Shown piece after piece: positions 25,964-34,686 of a stretch of 64,000 nt of DNA; the stretch's first letter is position 1, and every line of letters starts with the position of its first letter. The notes under the pieces were generated by a model that saw nothing but the letters and a program-made list of their open reading frames with translations, made no database searches and was not told the DNA's origin. This stretch comes from Planomonospora sp. ID82291 (lineage in GTDB: Bacteria; Actinomycetota; Actinomycetes; Streptosporangiales; Streptosporangiaceae): NCBI RefSeq assembly GCF_015711645.1, contig NZ_JABTEX010000002.1, forward strand, positions 1,674,001 through 1,738,000. The letters run 5' to 3'. A program made the translations under genes and the position numbers.

Positions 25964-26557
25964 TCAGGCGGAGGGCCCGACCGGGGCGTTCCAGGTGAGG
26001 ACCACCGGCCGGCCGTGCTCGAAGCCGAGACGGGAGTAGGTGCCGGTGTCCAGGCGCAGGAAGCGGCCCTCCGCGGGGTCCTGGTCGAGCCAGCGGGCGG
26101 CCAGGATCCGCAGGTAGTGGCCGTGGGCGACCAGCACCACGGCGCCCTCGGCCCGCCGGGCGCGGGCGATGACCCGGTCGGCGCGGGCGCCGACCTGGGC
26201 GATGCTCTCACCCGGGTGCGCGGCGTCGCCGGGGATCACCCCGTCGCGCCACAGGTACCAGTCGGGGCGGGTCTCGCGGACCGACACGGTGGTGACGCCC
26301 TCGTAGCCGCCGTAGTCCCACTCCCACATGTCCGGGTCGGTCTCGTAGCGCTCCAGCCCGGCGAGCTCGGCCGTCCGCCGCGCCCGCAGGGCCGGGCTGA
26401 CCAGCACCAGGCCGAAGCCCCCGCCGGCGACCAGCGGGGCGAGCGCCCGCGCCTGCTCCTCGCCCCTGGCGGTGAGGGGGATGTCGGTGCGCCCGGTGTG
26501 CCGCCTGTCCCGGCTCCACTCGGTCTCGCCGTGCCGCAGCAGAATCATCTCGTCCAT
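25964..26557 (-). CDS. Histidine phosphatase (phosphoglycerate mutase-like)
   Basis: 197 residues from the ATG at 26557; further in-frame ATGs at 26569 and 26572 are alternatives. The catalytic RHG motif is MILLRHGETEWSRD with His9. The second histidine is in VVLVAHGHYLRILAARWL, and the acid residue lies in DYGGYEGVTT. This is the branch of small broad-specificity phosphatases (CobC/SixA/GpmB-like). A CobC-like role in cobalamin synthesis is possible because a cobalamin operon lies just upstream on the other strand, but this is only positional inference. Confidence 0.85.
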   Translation of the reverse strand: MDEMILLRHGETEWSRDRRHTGRTDIPLTARGEEQARALAPLVAGGGFGLVLVSPALRARRTAELAGLERYETDPDMWEWDYGGYEGVTTVSVRETRPDWYLWRDGVIPGDAAHPGESIAQVGARADRVIARARRAEGAVVLVAHGHYLRILAARWLDQDPAEGRFLRLDTGTYSRLGFEHGRPVVLTWNAPVGPSA

Positions 26558-26660
26558 GATGGGATCCATCATGCCGGTACGGCCCGCGCCCGCCCGCCGC
26601 CGCCCCGCCGCCGCGCCCGGGGCGGGCGCGCACCCCGCGGCGCGGGATCGTGTGGGGGGA

Positions 26661-26790
26661 TTGATACCGTTCGTCCGACGCGCAGTGTGGAGCGAAGTCC
26701 GGTGCGAGTCCGGCGCTGTCCCGCAACTGTCATGGCCCCACGGGGCCGAGCCAGGTCGCCTCCCGCCGCGCCGACGCCGTCGACCCCCGT
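26661..26790 (+). ncRNA. Cobalamin riboswitch
   Basis: The leader of the btuF operon carries the conserved cobalamin riboswitch core: agtccggtgcgagtccggcg and ctgtcccgcaactgt at about 26696-26730, then the B12-box-like gagccaggtcgcc at 26748-26760. The spacing and order fit the Rfam cobalamin family. Ends are approximate. The following purine-poor hairpin (cccc-gtggaaa-gggg, about 26785-26800) may be part of the expression platform. High adenosylcobalamin would reduce expression of the importer. Confidence 0.88.
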
Positions 26791-26853
26791 GGAAAGGGGT
26801 GATCCGTCGCAGTTCTCGCGGGTCCTCGTTTCCCGCAAGTGAAAGGACCCCCC

Positions 26854-27807
26854 GTGAGGCCCGTACGTACCGCCTTGGCGGGCGCCCTGCTGAGCGCACT
26901 GGCCCTGGCCGGCTGCGGCCAGAGCCCGGCCGCGCCCGCCGCCGGCGCCTCCCCGGCGGAGTCCGCCCCCGCCCCCTCCGCGAAGGCCTTCCCCGCCACG
27001 ATCGAGGCGGGCAACGGCTCCGTCACCGTCACCGCCCGGCCCGAGCGGATCGTCTCCCTGTCGCCCACCGCGACCGAGACCCTGTTCGCCGTCGGCGCCG
27101 GTCCCCAGGTGGTCGCGGTGGACGACCAGTCCACCCACCCGGCCGAGGCGCCCAAGACCGATCTGTCCGGCTTCAAGCCGAACGCCGAGGCGATCGTCGC
27201 GCAGAAGCCCGACCTGGTCGTGCTCGCCACCGACACCGACGGCATCGTCGCCAAGCTGGGCAAGGTCGGCGTCCCGGTGCTGCTGGAGCCCGCCGCCGCC
27301 ACGCTCGACGAGGCCTACGACCAGATCACCGACCTCGGCGCGGCCACCGGCAACGCGGCCGGGGCCGAGAAGGTCGTGGCCGGGATGAAGAAGAGGATCG
27401 ACGAGGTCGTGGCCGCGGCCCCCAAGGACAAGAAGCTCACCTATTACCACGAGCTGGACACCACGCCCTACTCGGTGACCTCCACCACCTTCGTCGGCCA
27501 GGTCTACGCCCTGTTCGGTCTGACCAACATCGCCGACAAGGCCCCCGACCTGGCCGGCGGCTACCCCAAGCTCTCGGCGGAGTTCGTCGCCCAGGCCGAC
27601 CCCGACCTGATCTTCCTCGCCGACACCAAGTGCTGCGGCCAGTCCGCCGCGACCCTGGCCAAGCGGCCCGGCTGGGCCGGGCTCTCCGCCGTCACCGGCG
27701 ACCGGGTCGTCGCCCTCGACGACGACGTCGCCTCCCGCTGGGGCCCGCGCGTCGCCGACCTCGTCCAGCGGGTCGGCGAGGCCGTGAGCAAGGCCGCGTC
27801 CGAGTAG
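26854..27807 (+). CDS. btuF: Corrinoid-binding lipoprotein BtuF
   Basis: 317 residues from the GTG at 26854, preceded by a GAAAGGA ribosome site; a GTG at 26839 is too early. Lipoprotein signal with lipobox LALAGC. Class III binding-protein fold (ERIVSLSPTATETLFAVGAG, the classic BtuF start). The late motif FLADTKCCGQSAATL, with a CC pair, is typical of actinobacterial BtuF homologues. It captures cobalamin or cobinamide outside the cell for BtuCD, encoded immediately downstream. Riboswitch control is expected. Confidence 0.92.
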   Translation: MRPVRTALAGALLSALALAGCGQSPAAPAAGASPAESAPAPSAKAFPATIEAGNGSVTVTARPERIVSLSPTATETLFAVGAGPQVVAVDDQSTHPAEAPKTDLSGFKPNAEAIVAQKPDLVVLATDTDGIVAKLGKVGVPVLLEPAAATLDEAYDQITDLGAATGNAAGAEKVVAGMKKRIDEVVAAAPKDKKLTYYHELDTTPYSVTSTTFVGQVYALFGLTNIADKAPDLAGGYPKLSAEFVAQADPDLIFLADTKCCGQSAATLAKRPGWAGLSAVTGDRVVALDDDVASRWGPRVADLVQRVGEAVSKAASE

Positions 27808-28923
27808 GTGACCGGCCCCTCCCGCCTGGACCCCGGCTCCTTGCGTCCGGGTCTCAGCCCCTCCGGCACGAGGTCCGGTCTCTCCCGCCGGGGTCCCGGC
27901 CCCTCCCGCCTGAGGCCCGGCGCGCTCGCCCTCGCGCTCGGCGCCCTGCTCGCGAGCATGGTCGCCGGGCTGCTGGCCGGGGCCGCGGACATCGCCCCCG
28001 GCGGGATCGCGCTGCAACTGCTCGACTGGCTGCCGCTCGTCTCCGCCGACTCCGGCCTGACCCCCGTCGAACGGAACCTGCTGCTGGAGCTGCGGCTGCC
28101 CCGGGTCCTGCTCGGGGCGCTCGTCGGCGGCCTGCTCGCCGTCGCCGGGGCCGCTTACCAGGGCGCATTCCGCAACCCGCTCGCCGACCCCTACCTGCTG
28201 GGCGCCGCCGCGGGCGCCGGGCTCACCACCACCGCGGCGATCGTGTTCCTGAAGGGGGACGGTGACGCCCTCGTCATCCCGGTCGCGGCCTTCACCGGGG
28301 CCGTCGGCGGCGTCCTGCTCGCCTACGCCCTGGGCAACGTCGCCGGCCGGGGCGGCGGGACCGCCACCCTGGTGCTGGCCGGGGTCGCCGTCTCGTCCTT
28401 CCTGACCGCCGTCCAGACGTTCGTCCAGCAGATCGGCGTCGACGAGCTGGAGCGCATCTACGCCTGGATCCTCGGCGACGTCGGCGGCGGCTGGGAGCGG
28501 ATCACCCTGGTCGTCCCCTACGCCGCGGTCTCGGTGGGGGTCCTGCTGCTGCACGGGCGGCTGCTCGACGTGCTCTCGGTCGGCGACGACGAGGCCGCCG
28601 GCCTCGGCCTGCACGCCGCCCGGGTACGGCTCGCCGTCCTGCTCGCCGCCTCCCTGGCCACCGCCGCGGCCGTCGCGGTCAGCGGGCTGATCGGCTTCGT
28701 CGGCATCGTCGTCCCGCACGTCGTCCGCCGCCTGGCCGGAGGGTCCTACCGGATCGTGCTCCCGCTCTCCCTGCTCGGCGGCGGGGCCTTCCTCGTCCTG
28801 GCCGACGTGCTCGCCCGGACCGTCCTGGCCCCGGCGGAACTGCCCATCGGCGTGGTCACCGCCTTCGTCGGCGCGCCGTTCTTCGTCGCCGTGCTGCGCA
28901 TGACCCGGCAGGTGGGCACATGA
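27808..28923 (+). CDS. btuC: Corrinoid ABC importer permease BtuC
   Basis: 371 residues from a GTG directly after the btuF stop. A proline/serine-rich N-terminal tail of about 38 residues is unusual; the FecCD/BtuC core follows (LLLELRLPRVLLGALVGGLL, AYQGAFRNPLADPYLLGAAA, GFVGIVVPHVVRRLAGG). About ten membrane helices form a homodimeric channel. It is coupled on both sides (no gap from btuF, ATGA overlap into btuD). Confidence 0.93.
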   Translation: MTGPSRLDPGSLRPGLSPSGTRSGLSRRGPGPSRLRPGALALALGALLASMVAGLLAGAADIAPGGIALQLLDWLPLVSADSGLTPVERNLLLELRLPRVLLGALVGGLLAVAGAAYQGAFRNPLADPYLLGAAAGAGLTTTAAIVFLKGDGDALVIPVAAFTGAVGGVLLAYALGNVAGRGGGTATLVLAGVAVSSFLTAVQTFVQQIGVDELERIYAWILGDVGGGWERITLVVPYAAVSVGVLLLHGRLLDVLSVGDDEAAGLGLHAARVRLAVLLAASLATAAAVAVSGLIGFVGIVVPHVVRRLAGGSYRIVLPLSLLGGGAFLVLADVLARTVLAPAELPIGVVTAFVGAPFFVAVLRMTRQVGT

Positions 28924-29723
28924 GCCGGATCCTGGCCCGCGACCTGGAGGTGGCCCTCGACGGCAGGACCGTGCTGTCCGGCGTCGGCCTGGCGGTGGGC
29001 CGCGGCGGCTGGCTCGCCGTGATCGGCGCCAACGGCGCGGGCAAGTCCACCCTGCTCAAGGCCCTGGCCGGGGTGCTGCCCTGCTCGGGCGAGGTGCTCG
29101 TCGACGACGTCCCCCTCCGGCGGCTCAAGCCCCGGGAGCGGGCCCGGCTGATCGCCTACGCCCCCCAGTCCCCGGTCCTCCCCGCCGACATGACCGTGTT
29201 CGACTACGCCCTGCTGGGCCGCACGCCGTACATCCCCCACCTGGGCCGGGAGAGCCGCGCCGACCGGGAGGCGACGGCGTCGGTGCTGGAGCGGCTCGGC
29301 CTGGAGCCGTTCGCCTCCCGGCGGCTCGGCCGGCTGTCCGGCGGCGAGCGCCAGCGGGTGGTGCTGGCCAGGGCGCTGGTCCAGCAGGCGCCGGTCCTGC
29401 TGCTCGACGAGCCCACCACCGCCCTCGACCTGGGCCGCCAGCAGCAGGTCCTGGAACTGGTGGACCGGCTCCGGCGGGCCGACGGGCTGACCGTGGTCAC
29501 GACCCTGCACGACCTGGGCGTGGCCGGGCAGTACGCCGACACGATGACGCTGCTCTCCCACGGTAGGGTGGCGGCCTCGGGAGCCCCCGCGGACGTGCTC
29601 ACCGAGAAGCTGATCGACGAGCACTTCGGCGCCCGCGTCCGGATCGAGACCGGTCCCGGCGGCAGGCCCGGAGTCCACCTGGAGCGCCCCCATGACATCG
29701 AGCCCCCCGCTTCCGGGCCGTGA
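28920..29723 (+). CDS. btuD: Corrinoid ABC importer ATPase BtuD
   Basis: 267 residues from an ATG overlapping the btuC stop by four bases. Walker A GANGAGKSTLLKALAG, signature GRLSGGERQRVVLARAL, Walker B APVLLLDEPTTALD and H-switch TTLHDLGVAGQYAD. It completes BtuFCD. The 3' end overlaps the next gene (cbiZ) by 32 bp in another frame. Confidence 0.93.
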   Translation: MSRILARDLEVALDGRTVLSGVGLAVGRGGWLAVIGANGAGKSTLLKALAGVLPCSGEVLVDDVPLRRLKPRERARLIAYAPQSPVLPADMTVFDYALLGRTPYIPHLGRESRADREATASVLERLGLEPFASRRLGRLSGGERQRVVLARALVQQAPVLLLDEPTTALDLGRQQQVLELVDRLRRADGLTVVTTLHDLGVAGQYADTMTLLSHGRVAASGAPADVLTEKLIDEHFGARVRIETGPGGRPGVHLERPHDIEPPASGP

Positions 29724-30594
29724 ACCGGTCCTGCCCGCGCCGCGGTCTCCGCGACCGGGCGACGCCGGACCCGCAGAGGGCGGCGCCGGACCGGGAGGCG
29801 TCGGACCGGGGGGCGTCGGACCGGGGGGCGTCGGACCGGGGGGCGTCGGACCGGGGGGCGTCGGACCGGGCGGTGCGGGGCCGGGCGTCGGACCGCTGGC
29901 TCCGGGACGGGGCCGCCTGGCGCGGGGGTCCTTCGAACTGAGCCGCCGCCGCGAGGACGGGGTCCTGCTGGCCTCCCTGCTGTGGCGGCCCGGCCCCGGC
30001 TGGCGGGCGATCTCCTCGGCCATGGTCGGCGGCGGCATCGGGCCGGTCGAGTGGGTGCTGAACGCCCAGGTGCCCGGCGGCTACGCGCGCATGGACCCGG
30101 TGGACCACCTGCGGGAGATGGCCCCGCCCGGCCCCGGCGTCGGCATGCTCACCGCCGCCGCGGTGGACCGCTTCACCCGGGCCGCCGACGGAGGAGCGGA
30201 GGCCGTGGCCACGGTGGGCCTGCGCATCCCCACCTGGGCCGCCGCCCCCGAGGGGGTCCCCGACCCCGAGCTCGCCCCCCCGCACCGGCCGGGGACGATC
30301 AACATCCTCGTCGCCGTCCCGGTCCCGGTGAGCGACGCCGCCCTGGTCAACCTGGTCATGACGGTGACCGAGGCCAAGACCCAGGCCCTCATCGAGGAGG
30401 GCTTCGGCTGCACCGGCACCGCCTCCGACGCGGTCTGCGTCGCCGTACCCGAGACCGGGCCGGGCGGCGACGGTCCCGGGGAGCCGTTCGGCGGCCCCCG
30501 CTCCGTCTGGGGCGCCCGCGCCGCCCGCGCCGTGCACCGGGCCGTACGGCGGGGCGCCCGCGACTGGGCGGGGCGTGACGGGACGCGTACATGA
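29692..30594 (+). CDS. cbiZ: Adenosylcobinamide amidohydrolase CbiZ
   Basis: 300 residues from an ATG inside the 3' end of btuD. The first 75 residues are a low-complexity (GPGGV)n tail encoded by a tandem repeat. The catalytic family core follows: RAISSAMVGGGIGPVEWVLN, AQVPGGYARMDPVDHLREM, GPGVGMLTAAAVDRF and GCTGTASDAVCVAVPE. CbiZ removes the aminopropanol arm of (pseudo)cobinamides to give cobyric acid, which is rebuilt into cobalamin. Sitting behind btuFCD under a cobalamin riboswitch, it makes this a corrinoid salvage operon. Confidence 0.92.
   Translation: MTSSPPLPGREPVLPAPRSPRPGDAGPAEGGAGPGGVGPGGVGPGGVGPGGVGPGGVGPGGAGPGVGPLAPGRGRLARGSFELSRRREDGVLLASLLWRPGPGWRAISSAMVGGGIGPVEWVLNAQVPGGYARMDPVDHLREMAPPGPGVGMLTAAAVDRFTRAADGGAEAVATVGLRIPTWAAAPEGVPDPELAPPHRPGTINILVAVPVPVSDAALVNLVMTVTEAKTQALIEEGFGCTGTASDAVCVAVPETGPGGDGPGEPFGGPRSVWGARAARAVHRAVRRGARDWAGRDGTRT
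29788..29877. repeat. 15-bp in-frame repeat, six copies, in cbiZ
   Basis: Six units of ggaccggggggcgtc (first and last with changes) encode the GPGGV repeats at the CbiZ N-terminus. The copy number can vary without frameshift and lies outside the catalytic domain. Confidence 0.9.
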
Positions 30595-30618
30595 AGTGAG
30601 GAAATTCCGGGAAGTAGC

Positions 30619-31260
30619 ATGTCGGCGCAGGCGGGACTCTCCATACGCGGACGGGTGACGATGATGGCAACGACGGAGCCGGTGACGGAGCCGAAGGGCG
30701 AGCGGACGGTTCTCCAGGGAAGGCCGCCGTTCACGGTCGACGACCTGCTGCAGTTCCCCGACGACGGGAACCGCTACGAGCTCTTCAACGGGAGTCTGCT
30801 GGTGAGTCCCTCACCCATTCCTCTGCACCAGCGTGTGATCGCACGCCTTCTGCGGATCCTGGAGGACGCCGCACCGCTGGAATTCGAGCCGCTGCCGGAG
30901 GTCAACCTCCGGGTGGGGCCCCGCGACTTCTTCATTCCCGACCTCGTCGTGGTGCCGGCGGAGGCCGCTGACAATACGGAGCTGATGTTCCGGCCGGAGG
31001 ACGTCCTGCTGGCGGTCGAGGTGGTCAGTCCCAGCACCCAGGGCAGGGACCGGCAGCTGAAGCGGTCCGCCTACGCGGACGCGGGCATCCCCGTCTACTG
31101 GCGGATCGAGCTCGACGAGGGGCCGTCCCTGCACGTCCACGAGCTCGCGGGCGACGAGTACAAGCCCGCCGAGAAGCACGAGGCGGGGGAGACCGCCGCC
31201 CTGGTCGCCCCGTTCGAGGTCTCCTTCGACCCCGCCGCACTGCTCCGCCGCCGCGGCTGA
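30619..31260 (+). CDS. Uma2-family (DUF820) restriction-endonuclease-fold protein
   Basis: 213 residues from the ATG at 30619; an internal ATG pair at 30661/30664 is a possible later start. PD-(D/E)xK pattern of the Uma2 family: TVDDLLQFPDDGNRYELFNG, RVGPRDFFIPDLVVVP (the D) and VLLAVEVVSPSTQGRDRQLK (the ExV and K). The family is massively duplicated in actinomycetes and cyanobacteria and is presumed to be a nuclease of unknown target. Standing alone between the cobalamin operon and the kinase locus. Confidence 0.9.
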   Translation: MSAQAGLSIRGRVTMMATTEPVTEPKGERTVLQGRPPFTVDDLLQFPDDGNRYELFNGSLLVSPSPIPLHQRVIARLLRILEDAAPLEFEPLPEVNLRVGPRDFFIPDLVVVPAEAADNTELMFRPEDVLLAVEVVSPSTQGRDRQLKRSAYADAGIPVYWRIELDEGPSLHVHELAGDEYKPAEKHEAGETAALVAPFEVSFDPAALLRRRG

Positions 31261-31372
31261 CCGGCGGGGCGGGCCGCGGATCGTTTCCCGATCGATCCGC
31301 CGCCGGCGCAGCGCTCTATTGACTTCCGGCGATAGGTTGCCACCCTGGTCCTATCCCCTTAATGGAGTGGTG

Positions 31373-33028
31373 ATGCGGCGGCTCGGAACGGCACTGGCAC
31401 TCCTCGGCGGCCTGGCGCTCGCGGTCGCCGCGATGCCCGCCGCCCTGGCGCACGAACACCCCAGCGGGATCACCGATCTGGTGACCCCCGCGGTGGTGCG
31501 CGTCGAGGCGACGGCGAAGGCGGACATCACCCTGCTCGACCACCTCGGCGAGCTGGTCCACGTCGAGCGGAGCTACGAGGTGCCGATCGGCAGCGGCACC
31601 GGGACCGTGGTCAACCCCGAGGGCGCGGTCGTCACCCTGACCCGCGTGGTGAAGACCGACAAGGACATCGCGGTGTACGCCGCCAACCGGATCTTCGCCG
31701 AGCACCACAAGGTGAAGATCCCCGGCGATTTCGAGCGGCACAAGCTCTCCGACGACAAGCTCGACCACCACCTGCAGGAGTGCTACCCGCCGAAGAGCGC
31801 CACGGCGACCTGCATCGTCGACGTCACCACCGAGATCCGGATCTTCCCCAACATCGCCCCCGCCGACGCCGAGGGGTTCCGGGCCGAGGTCGCCCGCGCC
31901 GGGGACGAACCCGACGGCCCGGCGGTGCTGGTGCCGACCGGGCGCGCCGACGGCGGGGCGGGACTGCCCACCGCGCCGCTGGCCGCCAAGGTGCCCGACA
32001 AGGAGGGCTCACCGGTCGCGGTCGCCGGGTTCACCGGGCGGCCCGCGGCGGACCGGCCGGAGACCGTGGAGATCGCGCACCTGCAGGCCGGCGGCGGCGG
32101 AGGGTCCGGGGACGGCGGCCGGCGGTTCAAGGACCCGGAGGGCAAGGCCGACGAACCGGTGAAGCTGGGCGCCCTCGTCGACAAGGGGCTGCTCGGCGGC
32201 CCGGTGATCGAGGACAAGAAGGGCGAGGTCGTCGGACTGCTCGTGGGCGGCGGCAAGGAGGCCCGGATGATCGGCGTCCGGGAGATCGCCACGGCGCTGG
32301 CCGAGGCGAAGGTGCCGGCCCGGCGCGGCCCGATCGACGCGGCGTTCGAGCAGGCGCTGACCCGCTTCCACACCAGGTACTACGGCGACGCCGTCCCGGC
32401 CTTCCAGCGCGTCCTGGAGCTGTATCCCGGCCACGTCGTGGCCGCCGCGCACCTGAAGACCTCGCAGGCCAAGCGCGGCACCGCCGAGGACGAGGGCACG
32501 AAGCGGGCCGCCGCCGGCGAGCGCGCGGGCACGGGCGCGGGGATGCCGCTCTGGCCGTTCGTGGCCGGCGGCGCCGTGCTGGTGGCCGCGGTGGCGGCCG
32601 GGGCGCTGCTGCTGTGGCGGCGCGGGGCCGCGCAGGCCCCGGACCCGGCGGAGGCCGGGACCGTCGAGACGGGCGCGCCGGTCCCCGAGCCGCCCATCGC
32701 CATCCCGCGCAGGCCCCCGGTCGACGAGGGGGCCAACCCCACGGTCGTGGTCGGGCGGTCCTTCCCGGCCCTGCCGAAGATCGTTCCCGGGGACGCGCCC
32801 ACCGGGTCCGGCGGGCCGTCCACCGGTTCCGGCGGGCCCGTGCTGGTCGCCCGCGGCCCCGGACGGCCGGACGGGACCGCGCCGAACGGCGGTGACACCG
32901 GCCCGGGGACGGCGGGAACCGGGACGAACCCGGGCGCGGCCGTCCAGAAGTACTGCACCGCCTGCGGGATGCGGCTGGGCCACGCCCACCGGTTCTGCGG
33001 CTTCTGCGGCCACCCGGCCGAGGCGTGA
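31373..33028 (+). CDS. Trypsin-like pseudoprotease with TM segment and C-terminal zinc ribbon
   Basis: 551 residues from the ATG at 31373 with a GGAG site. Signal peptide 1-26 (LGGLALAVAAMPAALAHE). A chymotrypsin-like fold follows, but the catalytic positions look lost: the usual NAHVV stretch reads TLTRVVKTDK, and the GNSGGPV stretch reads GLLGGPVIEDKKGEVVG. A TPR-like helix pair (RYYGDAVPAFQRVLELYPGH) precedes one membrane helix (PLWPFVAGGAVLVAAVAAGA). The cytoplasmic tail of about 150 residues ends in a zinc ribbon with two CxxC pairs (YCTACGMRL and FCGFCGHP). The stop overlaps the kinase start, so the two probably work together as a surface sensor and kinase. Confidence 0.8.
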   Translation: MRRLGTALALLGGLALAVAAMPAALAHEHPSGITDLVTPAVVRVEATAKADITLLDHLGELVHVERSYEVPIGSGTGTVVNPEGAVVTLTRVVKTDKDIAVYAANRIFAEHHKVKIPGDFERHKLSDDKLDHHLQECYPPKSATATCIVDVTTEIRIFPNIAPADAEGFRAEVARAGDEPDGPAVLVPTGRADGGAGLPTAPLAAKVPDKEGSPVAVAGFTGRPAADRPETVEIAHLQAGGGGGSGDGGRRFKDPEGKADEPVKLGALVDKGLLGGPVIEDKKGEVVGLLVGGGKEARMIGVREIATALAEAKVPARRGPIDAAFEQALTRFHTRYYGDAVPAFQRVLELYPGHVVAAAHLKTSQAKRGTAEDEGTKRAAAGERAGTGAGMPLWPFVAGGAVLVAAVAAGALLLWRRGAAQAPDPAEAGTVETGAPVPEPPIAIPRRPPVDEGANPTVVVGRSFPALPKIVPGDAPTGSGGPSTGSGGPVLVARGPGRPDGTAPNGGDTGPGTAGTGTNPGAAVQKYCTACGMRLGHAHRFCGFCGHPAEA

Positions 33029-34557
33029 CGGCGCCGGTGAACGAGAGAGCGCTCATCGGCCAGGAGGTGGCCGGCTACCACGTCGAGGACGTCATCGGCA
33101 AGGGCGGCATGGCCGTGGTCTACCTCGCGGTGGACTCGCGGCTCAACCGCCGGGTCGCCCTGAAGGTCCTCAACCCGCTGCTCGGCGAGGACGACCGGTT
33201 CCGCCAGCGCTTCATCCTGGAGTCGCGGACGGTCGCCAGCATCGACCACCCCAACATCATCCCGATCTACGAGGCGGACGCCGCCGCCGACGGCACCCTC
33301 TACATCGCGATGCGCTACGTCGACGGCCCCGACCTGCGCCGCCTGTTCTACGACCGGGGGCCGCTCCCGGTCAGCCAGGTCAACCGGATCTTCGCACAGG
33401 TCGCCGCCGCGCTGGACACCTCGCACGCGCACGACCTGATCCACCGCGACGTCAAACCCGCCAACATCCTGGTCGCCGGGCACACCGAGGGCGAGCACGT
33501 CTACCTCACCGACTTCGGCATCACCAAGCACCGCACCTCCATCTCCGGGCTGACCCAGACCGACCAGTTCATCGGCACCCCCCGCTACATGTCGCCCGAG
33601 CAGATCAACAAGGAGACCATCGACGGGCGGTGCGACCAGTACGGCCTGGCCTGCGTGGTCTACGAGGCGCTGGCGGGGCGGCTGCCGTTCCAGCGCGACA
33701 ACGAGATCGCGCTGCTCTGGGCGCACCTGGCCGAGCCGCCGACGCCGCTGTCCACGCTCCGGCCCGAGCTGCCGCCGGAGGTCGACGGGGTGATGGCGCG
33801 GGCGCTGGCCAAGGCCCCGGAGCAGCGCTACGACAGCTGCACCGCGTTCGTCACCGCGCTGCGCGACGCGATCAGCGGCCAGTCCTACCAGCTGCAGCAG
33901 ACCCGGCCGGCCGCCAGGCGGCAGGGGAGACCGCGCGCCCGCTCCGGCGGACGGCGCATCCTCCTGGGGGCCGGGGCGGCGATCGCCGTGATCATCGCGC
34001 TGGTCGCGGCGCTCGCCGTGCTCCTGCGGGGCGAGGACGCGTGGGCCGCCTACCGGGGCTCGGCCGCGGTGCCGGTCGCGTTCGAGCACCCGGCCGACTG
34101 GACGACGATCCAGCACGCGGACGTGTTCGCGGTCTCCGCCCCCCGGGCCGAGGAGTTCCGGACCCTGTTCAGCACCCCGGTCACCGCCGACTGGGCGGCC
34201 GTCAACGAGATCATCAAGACCGAGCCGGAAGAGGCCACCGGCGTCTACGCGCAGACGCTGGACACGCTCGACCCGCGCGGCGGCGCCCAGCAGCTCCAGG
34301 AGACGCTGCAGTCCTCGCTGCCCGGCACGGTGAGCGTCTTCTCCGAGGTGGTGCAGGTCCGGGTCGGCGGGCGGCCCGCCGTACGGCTGGAGGGATCGAT
34401 CGCCGACCCGCAGCAGGGCGGCCGGCTCGACTTCGTCGGGTACGCCGTGGAACGGCCGGACGAGCCCGCCCTGATGATCTACTTCTGCGCGGCGGGCCGC
34501 TGCGATGACACGCTGGCGGGCCGGCTCGTGCGGAGCGTGACCTTCCCCGAGTCGTGA
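33025..34557 (+). CDS. PknB-type transmembrane Ser/Thr protein kinase
   Basis: 510 residues from a GTG within GTGA overlapping the previous stop. Kinase domain about 18-275: glycine loop IGKGGMAVVYLA, Lys47 (VALKVLNP), catalytic loop LIHRDVKPANIL with Asp142, and LTDFGITKH. A basic stretch and one membrane helix (LLGAGAAIAVIIALVAALAV) lead to an extracellular domain of about 170 residues. That part carries no PASTA repeats but a PsbP/Lpx-like pattern (VPVAFEHPADWTTIQHADVF). It is translationally coupled to the pseudoprotease, suggesting that protein is a partner or input. Confidence 0.93.
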   Translation: MTAPVNERALIGQEVAGYHVEDVIGKGGMAVVYLAVDSRLNRRVALKVLNPLLGEDDRFRQRFILESRTVASIDHPNIIPIYEADAAADGTLYIAMRYVDGPDLRRLFYDRGPLPVSQVNRIFAQVAAALDTSHAHDLIHRDVKPANILVAGHTEGEHVYLTDFGITKHRTSISGLTQTDQFIGTPRYMSPEQINKETIDGRCDQYGLACVVYEALAGRLPFQRDNEIALLWAHLAEPPTPLSTLRPELPPEVDGVMARALAKAPEQRYDSCTAFVTALRDAISGQSYQLQQTRPAARRQGRPRARSGGRRILLGAGAAIAVIIALVAALAVLLRGEDAWAAYRGSAAVPVAFEHPADWTTIQHADVFAVSAPRAEEFRTLFSTPVTADWAAVNEIIKTEPEEATGVYAQTLDTLDPRGGAQQLQETLQSSLPGTVSVFSEVVQVRVGGRPAVRLEGSIADPQQGGRLDFVGYAVERPDEPALMIYFCAAGRCDDTLAGRLVRSVTFPES

Positions 34558-34686
34558 GGACGGCCGGAGCCGTGCGGCCGGGAGGCGGCGGGGGACCGCG
34601 CGGCGGGGGCGGGGGACCGCGCCGGCCGGGAGGCGGAGAGCGGTCCGGGCCGCCGGCCGCATACCCGACATCACGGGACAGAACGG

